A stretch of 64,000 nucleotides of DNA from Angiostrongylus vasorum (lineage: Eukaryota; Nematoda; Chromadorea; Rhabditida; Metastrongylidae), in the NCBI GenBank assembly GCA_018806985.1, contig JADANN010000302.1, forward strand, positions 434,001 to 498,000, written 5' to 3'. The translations under genes and the position numbers were made by a program. Below the pieces are notes generated by a model, which was not told the origin of the DNA, made no database searches, and saw nothing but the letters and a program-made list of their open reading frames with translations. Below, in pieces: positions 20,027 to 31,984 of this stretch. The stretch's first letter is position 1; every line of letters begins with the position of its first letter.

Positions 20027-23000
20027 ATGTGCGATACGGATATGTGGAATAGGGCATCATTTCTAACTCGTCTTGTAGCGTCATCTGTACGGATTTCTGA
20101 GGCTGCTGGTAGCATTATTAAGGTTTTGTATCTTCTTTACTTATTATTTCCTTTTATTCGTAATTCTCAGTGCTGAAAATTTAGAGGAATAGTACTAGAT
20201 AGCTTCATAACGGTTTACTGCCTCATCTTAGCTGGGACATTGGCTAAACCTGCAAAGCTCCGGAACGATGGAAATTATGATGGGGCCAGCACAACCAGAG
20301 GGGCATCCAAGTATAAAAGTAAGAGTGGTATTACTAGGTGGTTATAAAACTCACAGAGAATTATGCACTGAAGCGCTACAAAGTTAACCTAATGTTTTCA
20401 AAACTTTTCCGGGAACATTACACTCTTTTTTCGTCTTTCTCATATATCGAACTGGAAAATAAACATGGGCATTGTTACTTTCTTTACTGTATAAACTGTG
20501 AAAAGCTGCAACTTGAACGATTCTAGAACGTAATGGCGGATGGGGATCTAAAAATAGTGGACAAGAGTGTACAAGGCGAGCCAGAAGATCTTCAGACTGA
20601 AGCCGATAGGCGTGCACAGTTTCTCATAGTGAAATCTCTTACGGAACGGTTCGGAAATATCAATATCATTGGTGAAGAGGTTGGTCTAAATCTATCTTTC
20701 GTAATAAGTAGACTTTTTCTTTTCCAAAGTCATACTTTCGCATGACCATGCAAAATGGACTGTGCTCTGTTCATTGTCTATCGTCTCTACATTGCACGAG
20801 TATTTCTTGCCTATTCAAAACAACTATATAATTAGATAGAAAACTAGCTCTGAGAAAGGCGAAACGGAGGACCCGCATGGTGTGGTGGTGAACACGAAAG
20901 CCTCCAGAAAGAGTAGTAACGGGTTCGATCCCCACTATAGACACCTGCGGTCCGCAGTTTTGCAAATATCTCAGCATCATTTTGTATGTAAAACAACATT
21001 GGAAATCTTGCGGGTATCTTGCGAAAACTGACGATGTAGTGCTCTTGATTCGTTGAGCTAAGATTTATGAAGATTTATCTGTATAATCCAAGGAATTATT
21101 GATTATTTATACAGATACTAAATGAAAGATGGTTTTTAGAACTATTGTGGTATTGTTGTATTTAAGGAGGTAACATCCGAGTGCAGCACAGTCGAAAAGA
21201 GTTTCGCTGCCGAAGTTTTGCAAATTGAGAAAGATGTGAACCCAGAGCTTAGAGAAGTTAAACCGGATGAGGTTGTCGTATGGGTAGATCCGTTGGATGG
21301 GACGTCAGAAGTAGCACTCGCTGTTAAAAAGAAAGACTTCGGTTCGTTCTATTTCTTCATATTGCTATTTGTACTAGTATACGCGTCATGAATAGGCGCG
21401 TATGGCGCAGTGGTTGGAAGCGCCATGCAATTAACATGCGATGGATCCCGGCGCCCCAGACTCACCAAGCCCTCCATTCCTCCCAGGTCGGCAAATTGGT
21501 ACCGCACTTGTCTGGGAGGATAGTATCACTGGCTCGATGCATCAGTAGGCTACTGCGAGTCGTTGTAAAGGCCAGATATGCATTCAATCACCTCTAGCGA
21601 TGCTTAATGAAGTCGAATGCATGGCGCATCCCTAAGGGATTGATCAACGCCAAGAGCTTCATCCTTTTTTATCTTTTGTACACATCGTGCTTCTTTTCTG
21701 TATAAAAATTGCATTATATGCGCTGTGTATCTGCCTTAGACTAGATTATATTATCCATGTACATATTTAGAGGTTCGTCGTCAAAACCACTACAATTTCA
21801 GCGCTACTCGAGCAGATTACAGTACTGATTGGTATCGCTCATCGTGGTCGGCCCATAGCGGGGGTTATTCATCAGCCATTTCACGGAAATACTGGCAGAA
21901 CTATATGGGCTATAGAGGGATGTGGAGTGCATGGTATAGTACCTGCTGGAGTGCAACCACAACGTGTCGTTGTGACAACAAGGAGCCACTTGAATCAGTC
22001 TGTGCTTGACGCCCTTAATGCGCTGAAAGAGAAAGGACTTGTTGATGTTGTTGAAAAGTTCGGAGGTGCAGGTTATAAGGTAGGAGTTCTGAATACATAC
22101 AATATTATCATACTCTGGTGAAATTGGAGTACTCTGAAGGCATTAAATATTTCTCTTTTCAGATGATTAATAAATGGTTCATCTAGTTATGAGACGAATT
22201 TCTTCTATTCCAGGTGATAAAGGTGCTCGAAGGAAGTGCTGCTTATGTGTTTGCTAGTGCCGGTTGCAAGAAGTGGGACACTTGTGCTGTTGAAGCCGTG
22301 CTAAACGCGGCTGGTATGTTTCTCACATGTACCATACTTACTTACTTGGATACTTGGATGGGCCGTCACCACTGGTTGTGCGGGCCCAGCACAATTTCTA
22401 TTTTTCGGAGTTTTGCTAGCTTAACCATTGTGGTTCCCTGGAGTCCCGAGGTCAGCTTGGCCAAAGTCTCCTCTAGGTCGTCACCACCACAGTCAGTCGC
22501 CGGTTTTGTGGATCAAAGGAAGCTTTTCCCCATACGACTACTTTGATACCAGGACGGTAGTGGATTCTGGTATTGGTTTATTCTTAGCTGGGTTTTCTGA
22601 TGGAAACATCGTACTCCTTCTCAGCTCGGGAGACCTTGCTGGGAGGGACGAATTCCGCCGCTGTACATCACAGCCGGCTAGCCAGAAACACCTCCCAGCG
22701 ACAATGAAGCAGTAAACCGTTGGGAGGGTGCCATGTTAGTCGGCTAAAATCCTTTAATGTTCCAAAGGTTTTTATTCCTGGAACTTCGAAGATCTAAGGC
22801 GTAATTTCCAAGCAGATTGTATTTCCAGCTTATTTTAACAATAACTTTGTATTGTTTGAGGAGGTCAGCTAACCGATATATCGGGGAGACATCTTTGCTA
22901 TGAACCAACGGTTCAGCGGAATAATACAGGCGGTGTCCTCGCATCTGCATCATGGGTAAATCACCAGGCACGTTGCTTATTTTACTTGTATGGTTGGGTT

Positions 23001-23173
23001 CAGGACCAAGACTTGAAGACCTTACTGCATTGCTGATCCAGATTTCTATCCTGTTTTGTCGCGCTCAAGGAATTTCACCATCAGTAAATTCGTTTGTATT
23101 ATTTCAGGATTACATACTCTCTATACCGAAAAGCCTGAAAGACCAACTGCCAGAAATCGCGGCAAAGAGTTAA
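20027..23173 (+). CDS. bpnt-1: 3'(2'),5'-bisphosphate nucleotidase, BPNT1 type, complete
   Basis: Hydrolyses 3'-phosphoadenosine 5'-phosphate (PAP) to AMP in the cytosol, clearing the by-product of sulfation; known family members need magnesium and are inhibited by lithium. Seven exons: 20027-20122, 20527-20679, 21167-21341, 21802-22079, 22214-22313, 22861-22955, 23108-23173, giving 320 aa (human enzyme about 308). The inositol-phosphatase-superfamily metal motifs are intact: GEE at residues 81-83, DPLDGT at 124-129, WDTCA at 255-259. Other family blocks are VTVLIGIA-like [26 protein letters not shown] and [15 protein letters not shown]. The start [20 protein letters not shown] aligns with the family N-terminus. 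Two acceptors are unusual (TTTAAG before exon 3, TTTGAG before exon 6). Introns hold a family B scrap, a family D element, a SINE-A and a family B copy. An AATAAA lies at 23368. Confidence 0.95.
20210..20335 (+). repeat. Family B element with internal deletion
   Basis: In BPNT1 intron 1. GGTTTACTGCCTCATCTTAG is joined directly to GGCTAAACCTGCAAAGCTCC and the tail CAGCACAACCAGAGGGGCATCC, so about 280 bp of the middle is missing. Confidence 0.75.
20845..20990 (+). repeat. Family D fragment
   Basis: In BPNT1 intron 2. CTGAGAAAGGCGAAACGGAG, GGACCCGCATGGTGTGGTGG (box-A-like), GTAACGGGTTCGATCCCCAC (box B), then GCAGTTTTGCAAATATCTCAGC. No terminal arms left. Confidence 0.75.
21397..21672 (+). repeat. 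SINE-A copy
   Basis: In BPNT1 intron 3, sense orientation. Head GCGTATGGCGCAGTGGTTGG, box-B region GATGGATCCCGGCGCC, body CGGCAAATTGGTACC, tail AAGAGCTTCATCCTTTTTTATC. Confidence 0.85.
22335..22738 (-). repeat. Family B element
   Basis: In BPNT1 intron 5, antisense to the gene. Plus strand reads TACTTGGATACTTGGATGGG, TTTTGCTAGCTTAACCATTG, GAGTCCCGAGGTCAGC, TGATACCAGGACGGTAGTGG, TCTTAGCTGGGTTTTCTGATGG and ends at AGTAAACCGTTGGGAGG. Confidence 0.9.
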
Positions 23174-23459
23174 CCACCTCGCAATACCTTACCTGTCATC
23201 TTGTTAGTTTATTATTATATTGAATTAGATGGGATAGTCAATCTGTTGTGGTAGAAATCAAAATGTTCCTAGTACTAACTCGGTAAAAATTAATTAGACA
23301 GGATATCGAAAATAAAATATTTATCCTCAGTTGTAATTGTAACAGCACATTTACCTGTTCATCCTTCAATAAAAATAACACTTCTTTTAATTTTCCACTA
23401 TTCGAAAATACCAACCAGTGCAGTGGATGGCAATCACCACTAAAGCAGAACTACCTCTG

Positions 23460-26400
23460 CTACAAGATCTCAGCACTACTTTTAACCATCGCCTTTCGAA
23501 CCAACGGGACAAACTCCACATCTTCGTCCTTGACACCCTCTGCACGACGACGGTTGAATTCCTTACGAGATTGTGATGCTCGAATAGCCGCATGCTCACG
23601 AGTGGCACTGCAGTTAGCGTGTCAAGGATAAAGCACAAAGAATACGAACGCGAGTGCAAACCACTTTGTTTTACATGGGAAAGCTTAAACGTCTAAATCG
23701 TTAAATCTTAAATCTTCTCATCCTAAACGTTTCCGGAGGTGATAAGAAGTGATGGTGACATAAAATATACTTACTGGTAGATACTCCTCGGCACATTCCT
23801 ATGTCGTGCTATTCTTCGAATTTCCGGATGTTCTTTGAACTGTTCGCGAAGCTTCTCATTGTACATAAATGCTGCTTTCTCTCGTGGAGCCAGCTATAAC
23901 TAGACGCTATTTAGTATCAGCTGTGACGAACCTCTGTAGTAAATAGACTCTGATGGATAGAAACGAGAAGTCAACTGGTTTTCAATCCTCTCAGAACGCA
24001 ATGAACGCACCGGACCAATTTTCTCTGCTGCTTTGGCTTTCCATACACGCACGTTCATCTCATTACTACCAGAAAGAACAAATTTGTTATCCATAGACCA
24101 CAACACAGACAATACATTTGACATCCGTTTTGTGTGATAAACATCTCTGAACGTAAAAATCTAGTAGGGCAAAGCTTCACTCGCTCTAGATATTTCAATA
24201 TACGAAATAGTAAAACTCTGGACCGCAGGTGTCTGCGGTGGGAAACGAACGCGCTATTACCCTATCCGGGGACTAACGCGGTTCCCCACAATATCATGCG
24301 GGTCCTTCGTTTCGCCTGTCTCTCAGATAGTTGTATCGATCAATGCTATCAGTAATCACCCGTCAACGGGATTGATCTGGTGAACCCAAACCGGTAGTGA
24401 ACATAGTTAAGCTGACGCTGAAGTTCAAATGGAAATGCTAACTTTTTATTTGCCGGCTACTATTATTTTTAACGGCAGGGTATGGTACGAAATACTACCA
24501 CATTAATGCTGAGATTATAGAAATAATAGCAGGCAGCAAATAAAAAAGCATTGTGATTTCAACTTCAGGCTTAGTTTAATTGGGTTCAGTTCCGATTTCG
24601 GCTCCCCAGATCAATCCCGTTGACGGGTGATTTCTGATGGCAGTGATCGACAGAACTACCTGAGAGACAGGCGAAACGACGGACCCGCATGGTGTGGTGG
24701 TGAACGCGTTAGCCCCCGCAAAGGTTAATAGCGCGTTTGTTCCCCACCGGAGACACCTGCGGTCCAGAGTTTTACAAATATCTCAGCATCGTTGCGATTG
24801 TATTTCGCATCAGACACTGCCGTTAAAAATAATGATAGGCAGCAAATAAAAAAGCATACATGAATAGTATTACAAAGATTTTTGAATCTACCGATGTTAG
24901 ACAGTATTTGAGCGTGGCGCTTCCATACTTCCTTCAGAACCTTTGAAACTTTAAACTCCGCTCTCCGTTTTTTTTCGGAACTTTAGTACTGAACAAATTT
25001 AGAGCTGAATATATAGTCAAAGTCTTTCAAAAGTGTCCAGCTTATACGACGTGGTTATGAATTTTCATTGCATATTTGTCTGCGTAAGAGCCGAATGATC
25101 CGAGTCGACTGTCCACTTCAAGCCGTTCGTCTTCGCCAAGTGGACAGTCAACTTGAATCAAACGTCTGCAAAAAAGACAAGGACGTCAAAACGTTAGGCG
25201 AATGAAAATTTCATAAGGACTTTATGTAAGATGAACAGTTTTAAAAGATATTGATCACTCACACCAATGTTAAATAGTGGTCGGTTTTGAAAACTGCCGA
25301 ACTGATATTTTATACAGATTTACAGACTACTGTACCCTAAACGCGATACAGCAAACTCCCTTCTAAAAACGTTTAGAACTCTCAACTCATCAAGTACTCT
25401 AGTGTTTGAAAGACTATCGTCAGCTGTCCAAAACTACCACGTGTTAGTTACTTGGATGGCCCGTCTTCACTGGTGGGGCGCCAGCATAATTTGTATTTTT
25501 TCGGAGTTTTACTGGTTTAGCTATTGTGGTTGCATGGATTCCTGGGGTCAGCCAGGCCAAAGCCTGCCCCAGTTGGTCACTACCACAGGCAGTCGCTACT
25601 CTTTAGGGGAGATTTTCCACCATGCGACTAGTTTGATACCAGGACGATGGTGGATCCTGATATTGGTTTACTCTTAGCTGACTTCCTCATGGAAACGTCG
25701 TACTTCTTCTCAGCTCGAGAGACCCTGCTCTGAGGATGAATCTTTCCGCTGTACATCGCAGCCCGACACCCAGGAACACCTCCCAGCCACGATGAGGCGG
25801 TAAATCGTTGAGAGGCACGTGTTATGTAATGTTATTTCAATATCACGTGTTATGTGTTAAAAGCCTGTGGCATACCACAACAATAGGCTAATGCAGTCTT
25901 CCTACTGTAAAACAAGAAAGACCTTCGAGAAAAAAAGAAATGGAATTCCTTGCATACGTTGTGGTCATACCTGCTTCTTGATTCGTTGGCACGAAATATT
26001 CTCAATGATCGATCAAATGATCCGGACACGATTTCTTGACCAGTTGGTGAGTAATCTAAGTCAATGACCGCAGCCGTATGTCCAGAATGAATAAATTTAG
26101 GACTATCCAAATAGCGCATATCAAACGTATACAAACTGAAAACACACAAAAATCTACAACTGGTACTATCACATCTTTGTGTATTGATTTTGTATTCACC
26201 CATTTGTGATCCGGAGTAAAACACCATTTCCTAGCTTTTATTTTTTAACATCAGTGGAAAAATCGAAAGGCACGTGTGGTGTAGTGGCGGAGGCGCCCTG
26301 CAATACACATGGGATCGATCCCTGCGTCCAATGCTCATCAATCCTTCGAGGGTCGGCAAATTGGCACCAGATTTGTCTGGGAGGACAGCAGCGCCAAATC

Positions 26401-29400
26401 GATACATCGATAGGCCATCGCGAATCCTTATAAAGGCCAGATATGCACTCAATCACCTCCAACGATGCCAAACAAAGTCGAATGCATGGGGTATCCCTCA
26501 GGGAATGATCAATGCCGAGAGCCTTAGAGAGCTTTTCTAATGGAAAAACCGAAATATCACCCAAAACATTGTGTTCAGTTGTAACAACGTCTACAGATGA
26601 TGAATGCATTCCAGATACATGTGCGTGCTACGTCCGTTCTCCAATCAGTGTCATTGAGTTAGTAAACACGAAAAGCAGCAAAACATTAAAAAAAAACGCC
26701 CACTTATAGTCATCACTTGCTACGGTGAATGTGTACGCTTCTAAAGGATTCCACGAAATCATATTTGGCCGTAACTTCATTGTCACCTTTTTCAACGCAA
26801 CGGCATGGCGCGTATCAATGACGAATATGGAACGATCACTCATAGCACCTACGAGAACTGCTTCTTCTATTGGATTCGCACGTACTACATGAACCGTGTC
26901 ATGACCTACGTCGTACTCACGGATCCTTGTGGTACTGAATAAGTTTAGCAGAACTCCCAATTTGCAAAATAAATACTATAAAGCATGGTCCAAATACAAC
27001 AAGACCGAAATCTCGGAAAAGAGAAACATAAGGAAAACTTAAGCTCACCCTTGAGAACTCCAAACAGTAACTCCATCACCACATGTGACGAAATGGGAAG
27101 AATTTGCAAGATGCGACACTGCATGTGCAACACCTGAGAGAAAGAGTTTAACGAGAAAGCGAACTACAGATACGCTTCAAATCAATTAGAATAGATTAAT
27201 TTGCTATGGAAAAGTGCTGAACCAATTCTGGTTCACATACAGCATATGTCCTCGTCAAATTCTTCCCAGTATTTCTTTCACGCTAAAAGAGATGTGCAAC
27301 CTATTGAGGTCTATTGATCTATTGGTCTATATGTCCAACAAAATCCTATAACAAAAGTACGAGGGGTACAAAAACAACGGAAGTGCAAAATTGAACCAAA
27401 AAAAGTGAGAGAAAGATTCAAGCCACCATTCTCTACGAGTACAAAGGGTACAAAGGCAGCGTGGTAGGCAGCCTAAGCCAACGGAAGCATCCAGTTTTGA
27501 TTGTATCGCTTCAATAAAGGCGATACTACCAATGAAAAACTTGCCTCGTTGTGGACGGTGATGCTCGACGTTAACACTGCGTGGACAGATCGGGCTACAC
27601 CTCGAGTTGCGGAATCCGCTTAGTTTTGCGTAAATTAGTAGTGGTCTCCACCCATTACCCTAACCTACTTAGAAGAGGGACTCCCGTGTTTCAAGGAAAA
27701 TGATCAACAACCCAGTAAAAAATAACTATTGTGGTTGGAAAGTACGAAAAATCTGTTAATGACTAAAGATGTGTGCTGAGTAAAACATAAAAGGAAACTT
27801 GCTCAATGCCTGAAACATCTGCTTCAAGAAAAAAAAAAGAAAAAACACCACTGATTTTATCTTAAATCATAACAACTACAGACCCGCAGCAGAATATGAA
27901 AAATGGTTGCCAATGACGAAAACAAGACTGTGAACAAACCATCAAGAAGAACAGAATCGGTATGGTCACACAATATGCCACCGACATCTTTGGAAGTTTG
28001 TGGCAATCTCCAGCGATTAATGGCACAATCTTGTCCGACAGTAACAAAGCTATCACCAGCCACTGTGTCAATAGAAATACCTGGAAGAAAATAACAGTGA
28101 AAAACCATGTCGGAAATCTACATTCCTACTTGGATACTTGGATGGTCCATCTTTACTGAAAGTGCGGGCTCCAGCATAATTTCCGTATTGCGGAGTTTTG
28201 TTAGCTTAGCTACTCTGGTTCCATGGAGTCCCAAGGTCAGCAGAGCCAAAGACTGCGCCAGGTTGTCGTCATTGTCGTCACCACAGGCAGTCCCTTGTGG
28301 ATCAAGGGGAGATTTGCCACCAAGGGACTAGCTTAATACCAGGATGATGGTGGACCTGATATTGGTTTACCCTTAGCTGGGCTTCCTGATGGAAACGCCG
28401 GCCTCCTTTGGAGACACTGCTGTGGGGATGAGTCCTCCAGCTGTACACCGCAGTCCGATACTCAATAACACTTTCTAGCTACGATGAGGTGGTAAATCGT
28501 TAAGAGAAATCCTATATTCAGACAATAAAAAAGCGCCCTTCTTTGAAAGTGTTAGCAAATAATTTCGTAGAAAGAAAATGGTGCCATGAACAATAGATAA
28601 ACTCACCATTTACTGGGCCACAATGGGTTTGAAATGTTGCTAAACAGTGACGCCTTGCCAATGCCCACACTTTCACTTGACCGTCGCGAGCTCCAGATAG
28701 AACAATAGATGGTCGACCTAGAAGTCAGTAATTGTGAATTCACTCAGGTAGAAACAAATTAAATAGGTGCTTAATGTATATACGTAGACCATACTTGGAT
28801 GTTTTGCAAGAATGTGAACACCTTCCACGTGACCATCCAGACTAGCCACAAAAGGTTTAGCGAAAACTCGTTCCAGCTTTGTTGCATTCAATGCGCGAGT
28901 ATATTCCGTTTGAGCCCGAAAAGGATCCTCAGGTGCATTCCAATTTCGTACAACTGGAATTAAAACACATTGGTAAAAGTTTGGATACGGCGATAATAAA
29001 AAAGGATAAAGCGCTCGGAATTGATGAATCCCTGAGGGAAGCGCAATGCACTCGACCTCATTAAGCATCATTGGAAGTGACTGAATGGATATCTGGCCTT
29101 TACAATGACTCACGGTGGACTACCGATGAATCGAACCAATACTGCTATCCTCCCAAACAAGTCTGGTACCAATTTGCCGACCCCGGAGGGATGGAAGGCT
29201 TGATGGGCCATATGCTCGGAGATCGATGTGTAATGCAAGGCGCCTCCGACCACTGCGCTACACGCGCCCCCTTGAAACAGCGACGTGGCAAAAAATGGTG
29301 GATTATCTTTTACATTCTACCTTACTCACCTGTTTTCTTACAACAACAAGTCATATCTCAAAGCACGATATAAAGTGAAATATGCGAAATCTGAGGTTTA

Positions 29401-30719
29401 CGCTAACGTCAATTTGTTGAGATTTGTAAGGAGAGATTCGAAGACTTATAGATCTTGTCAGTCCAACAAATAAATGTCCTAGTTTTGAAAGGATTTTTAA
29501 AAAGCCAGCTGATACACTGATTCGTTTGACCTTCGGTAGTTTGTCCGCGTTCTTCCTCAGTCGAGGGCACGTAAAAAACGGCTCTAAAGAAGGAGACACG
29601 GCCTATCAGCTACTACTGTGGTGTTCTTTGTATGGAAGTAAACGTATGCAGTCTAACAACCTCGCGAGTGCTGAACAAGTAAAAAGGACACATTTATAAC
29701 TCAATGCCGAGATCAACAGAAAGTCGCTCCTGGGAACCTTCGGCAGTTTACCTATCACTATCAAGGCAGTAGGAAGATTTTTCTCCCTGAGGGTTGGTTA
29801 CCTGTTGTTGTTACTTACTTACATGAATAACTGCATAGCCCGTCTTCTTCCATTTTTTCCGGAGCTTTGCTAGTTTAGCCATTTTGGTCCCCCCAGAGTC
29901 CCAAGGCAGCCTAGCGAAAGTCTGCCCCAGGTCGTTACCACCTCAGGCAGTAGCCGGCATTGTGGATCAGCAGGAGATTTGCCGACTAGCTTGATACAAG
30001 GACAGTGGTGGATCCCGATAGTGGTTTACTCATAGCTAGGCTTCCTAATGGAAACGCTGGACTCCTTCTCAGCTCGCGAGGCCTGGCCGTGGAATGAATC
30101 TCCCGCTGTACGAAACCCAGGAACACCCCCAGAAGCAGGAAAAACAGGAAAAGAACATTCCAAGACTAAAAGATCAACCAGTCTACGTCCAGTCTTGAAA
30201 CAGAGCTCACCTTGCTACTTTGTGGTTTACCGCCTTAGGATCTAAGGATTTTCTTCTAATGTCAGATTCTAAACCACAGGAAGCTTCTTCCTGGAAACCT
30301 ACTCAAGCCCAAATGCCTGAAGTTTCTATCCTGCAATCCCGCTGAGTTTATCGATTCCTGGAACTTCCGATGTCATGGGACTAATCTAGTCATAAGTTAC
30401 CAAATCTATATCAGATCATTAAGAAACGGTAATTGCCCGATCAAACCATTCGAAAACTGCCGTAGCATCACTACAGCACTTGAGCAAGATTTTTCCTTCC
30501 TAAATAAACAACTTCTCCCTAGAGAACATCCAATCTGGAGTACGACGACTCCAAATGCTCGGGTCAAAGCCCACCACAGAGCAAACGTTTTCAAATGGAA
30601 TACTGATATGAAAATACTGCAAATAAACGGGTCAAACGACTAAGATCACCTTTATAAATATCCTTGTTGGTCTCTCTTTGATAGTCATCAGGATTACGAG
30701 ATATCATTTTAACCTTCAT
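23460..30719 (-). CDS. dcaf-13: SOF1/DCAF13 WD40 protein, complete
   Basis: Nucleolar WD40 protein of the small-subunit processome, needed for 18S rRNA maturation; in mammals it is also a CUL4-DDB1 substrate receptor. Ten exons (minus strand): 30650-30719, 28795-28953, 28607-28717, 27940-28080, 27049-27133, 26704-26934, 25971-26135, 24011-24146, 23775-23893, 23460-23607, giving 454 aa (human 445). Diagnostic blocks in order: start MKVKMISRNPDDYQRET, YTRALNATKLERVFAKPF, LASLDGH-like VASLDGHVEGV, RPSIVLSGARDGQVKVW, FVTVGQDCAINRW, FVTCGDGVTVW, YNLYTFDMR, DLDYSPTGQEIVSGSFDRS, DVYHTKRM, GSNEMNVRVWKAKAAEK. The C-terminal Sof1 region (about 367-454) has LAPREKAAFMYNEKLREQF, HPEIRRIARHRNVPRSIY, RKEFNRRRAEG and VEFVPLVRK. 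All splice phases match. The donor after exon 8 (GTGCGT) is atypical. Convergent with BPNT1. Confidence 0.97.
24165..24860. repeat. Pair of family D elements in divergent orientation plus an arm-only remnant
   Basis: In DCAF13 intron 7. A minus copy (24165-24420; CTCTGGACCGCAGGTGTCTG, CATGCGGGTCCTTCGTTTCG) is followed by an arm-only hairpin at 24440-24545 (CTTTTTATTTGCCGGCTACT ... AGCAGGCAGCAAATAAAAAAG) and a plus copy at 24550-24860 (TAGTTTAATTGGGTTCAGTT, GGACCCGCATGGTGTGGTGG, CAGAGTTTTACAAATATCTC). Together they form a large inverted repeat. Confidence 0.8.
25040..25285 (+). repeat. Foldback pseudo-LTR remnant, second Penelope subfamily
   Basis: In DCAF13 intron 7. Inverted segments TGAATTTTCATT / AATGAAAATTTCA and GACTGTCCACTTCAAG / CAAGTGGACAGTC flank CGTCAAAACGTTAGGCGAAT, a degraded version of the CGTCGAAACGTTAGCCGAAT motif of this subfamily. 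Confidence 0.5.
25440..25835 (-). repeat. Family B element
   Basis: In DCAF13 intron 7. GTTACTTGGATGGCCCGTC at one end, TGATACCAGGACGATGG and TCTTAGCTGACTTCCTCATGG in the middle, GAGGCGGTAAATCGTTGAGAGG at the other. Confidence 0.9.
26270..26532 (+). repeat. SINE-A copy
   Basis: In DCAF13 intron 6, antisense to the gene. Head GCACGTGTGGTGTAGTGGCG, box B GGGATCGATCCCTGCGTCC, body TCGGCAAATTGGCACCAG and ATATGCACTCAATCACCTCC, end AATGCCGAGAGCC. Confidence 0.9.
28118..28510 (-). repeat. Family B element
   Basis: In DCAF13 intron 3. TACTTGGATACTTGGATGGT, GAGTTTTGTTAGCTTAGCTA, AGGGGAGATTTGCCACCAAG, GGGCTTCCTGATGGAAACGC, GATGAGGTGGTAAATCGTTAAG. Confidence 0.9.
29000..29277 (-). repeat. SINE-A copy
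   Basis: In DCAF13 intron 1, same strand as the gene. 3' end near AAAGCGCTCGGAATTGATG, body ATATCTGGCCTTTACAATGA and GGTACCAATTTGCCGACCCC, head ending at CACTGCGCTACACGCGCCCC. Confidence 0.9.
29500..29765 (+). repeat. Penelope pseudo-LTR fragment
   Basis: In DCAF13 intron 1. TATGGAAGTAAACGTATGCA, AACAACCTCGCGAGTGCTGA and ACACATTTATAACTCAATGC are nearly identical to 40290-40400. Just upstream, the minus strand of 29520-29570 carries CTGAGGA...GAAGGTC, a possible degraded hammerhead-like core. Confidence 0.65.
29812..30130 (-). repeat. Family B element, truncated
   Basis: In DCAF13 intron 1. CTTTGCTAGTTTAGCCATTT, GCGAAAGTCTGCCCCAGGTC, TGGTTTACTCATAGCTAGGC, AACACCCCCAGAAGCAGG; the usual end (GTAAACCGTTGGGAGG) is missing. 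Confidence 0.85.
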
Positions 30720-31057
30720 GATGACCGGAAAGAAGGAAGTCCAACACTTTCTGAAGTATCTCTGAAGTATAATCGTTTGAGCAGGAAATAACCACCACCT
30801 TCAGAAAAAATCTTGTTACAAAAAAACATGCAAAAAATAACTAACAGCAGAAAATCTACGGTCAGCGTATCATGTGTGGATTGTCGTATTTTGAATAGCA
30901 CCAACCGCAAACTGCGCATGTTGCTGGAATAAATGTGCTAACTCGATCGGATGACTATCTTAACTCTTGTAGCTTTAAGAAGTTAGCTAAACAACGTTTC
31001 GCTTGAGTCAGCGAACAGCTCATGATCGAATTCAATTGCTGTATTGCTATAAAAAAA
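30720..31057. other. Upstream region of DCAF13
   Basis: 340 bp before the DCAF13 start with no recognised gene or repeat. It must hold the 5' UTR and probably the promoter. I see no CpG island, convincing TATA box or trans-splice acceptor that I would call. Confidence 0.4.
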
Positions 31058-31338
31058 ATGGATCAAGCGCTCGGCGTTGATTAATCCCTGGGGGATGCCC
31101 CATGCATTCGACTTCATTAAGTATCGTTTGGAAGTGACTGAACGCATATATGGCCTCTACATTGATTCGCAGTGGCCTATCAATGTATCGAGCCAATGCT
31201 GCTATCCTCCTAGGCAAGTCTGGTACCAATTTGCCAACCTCGGAAGGTTGGAAGGCTTGGTGAGCCTGGGGTGAGGGATCGATCCCATGTGTATTGTAAG
31301 GCACGTCTGACCACTGCGCCACACTCGTACCCTTTATT
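31058..31338 (-). repeat. SINE-A copy
   Basis: GATCAAGCGCTCGGCGTTGA, GCCCCATGCATTCGACTTCA, GGTACCAATTTGCCAACCTC, GGGATCGATCCCATGTGTA (box B, palindromic part) and the head complement CCACTGCGCCACACTCG. Confidence 0.92.
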
Positions 31339-31739
31339 TCTATAGATTTGTTTTTTTTCCTTGGCAGCATTTGGAGAGGGAACGAATCAGTTTCGAAACT
31401 TAGCGGTTTTGAACAGAGTCAGATGCCTGAACAGTGATGGATAGTATCAAGCGCTGTAGACGTTGCTTTGATTCAGCAAGTCGTCGCTAGTATTGGCGAT
31501 TTTGCGTCAAACAGCCGCTGAAGGCGTCATCATGGATTCTTCAAATGGCTTAGTCCTCAAGCACTGAAGACTACTTGAGTGTTATCTCTCAGTATACATC
31601 GATAAGACAACAACTAAGAATTTCTCTCTTGCCAGCCTGCGGGAGAAGAGAACGCAATTTCAGCTGATTAAAATCGATTGTATGTTTGTCTGGAGACAGT
31701 ACAATTGAGAAAATTGCTCTTTGTATAACTTTTATATAC

Positions 31740-31905
31740 TACCTATTGTATTTTCACGGGAGAGTATGATGTCAAATGCAGCCGCTATGGTGCTGAGATA
31801 TTTGCAAAACTTGGAAGGCAGGCCAGATTGCCCTTTCTTGGGGCTCACTTGTTACCTGCAGCATCTCTGAGGCCCTCGTTCTGCTTTTTCTCTCAGCTTT
31901 TCCTC
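31740..31905 (-). repeat. Family D fragment, decayed
   Basis: ACTACCTATTGTATTTTCAC, GGTGCTGAGATATTTGCAAAACT; the tRNA-like core is mostly destroyed. Confidence 0.55.
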
Positions 31906-31984
31906 TTTGTGTTTGCTTCGCCAGGTTCACCTATAGCTTCTTCATTGGTGCAGGCTCATTTCCACACATACGTGCATAAACACT

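Noticed and set aside
22428..22715. 95-codon frame inside BPNT1 intron 5
   Set aside because: It lies in a family B repeat; equivalent frames appear at 48480 and 28107 because the repeats are similar.
20027..30719. An operon of BPNT1 and DCAF13
   Set aside because: The genes are on opposite strands and converge, so they cannot share a polycistronic transcript.
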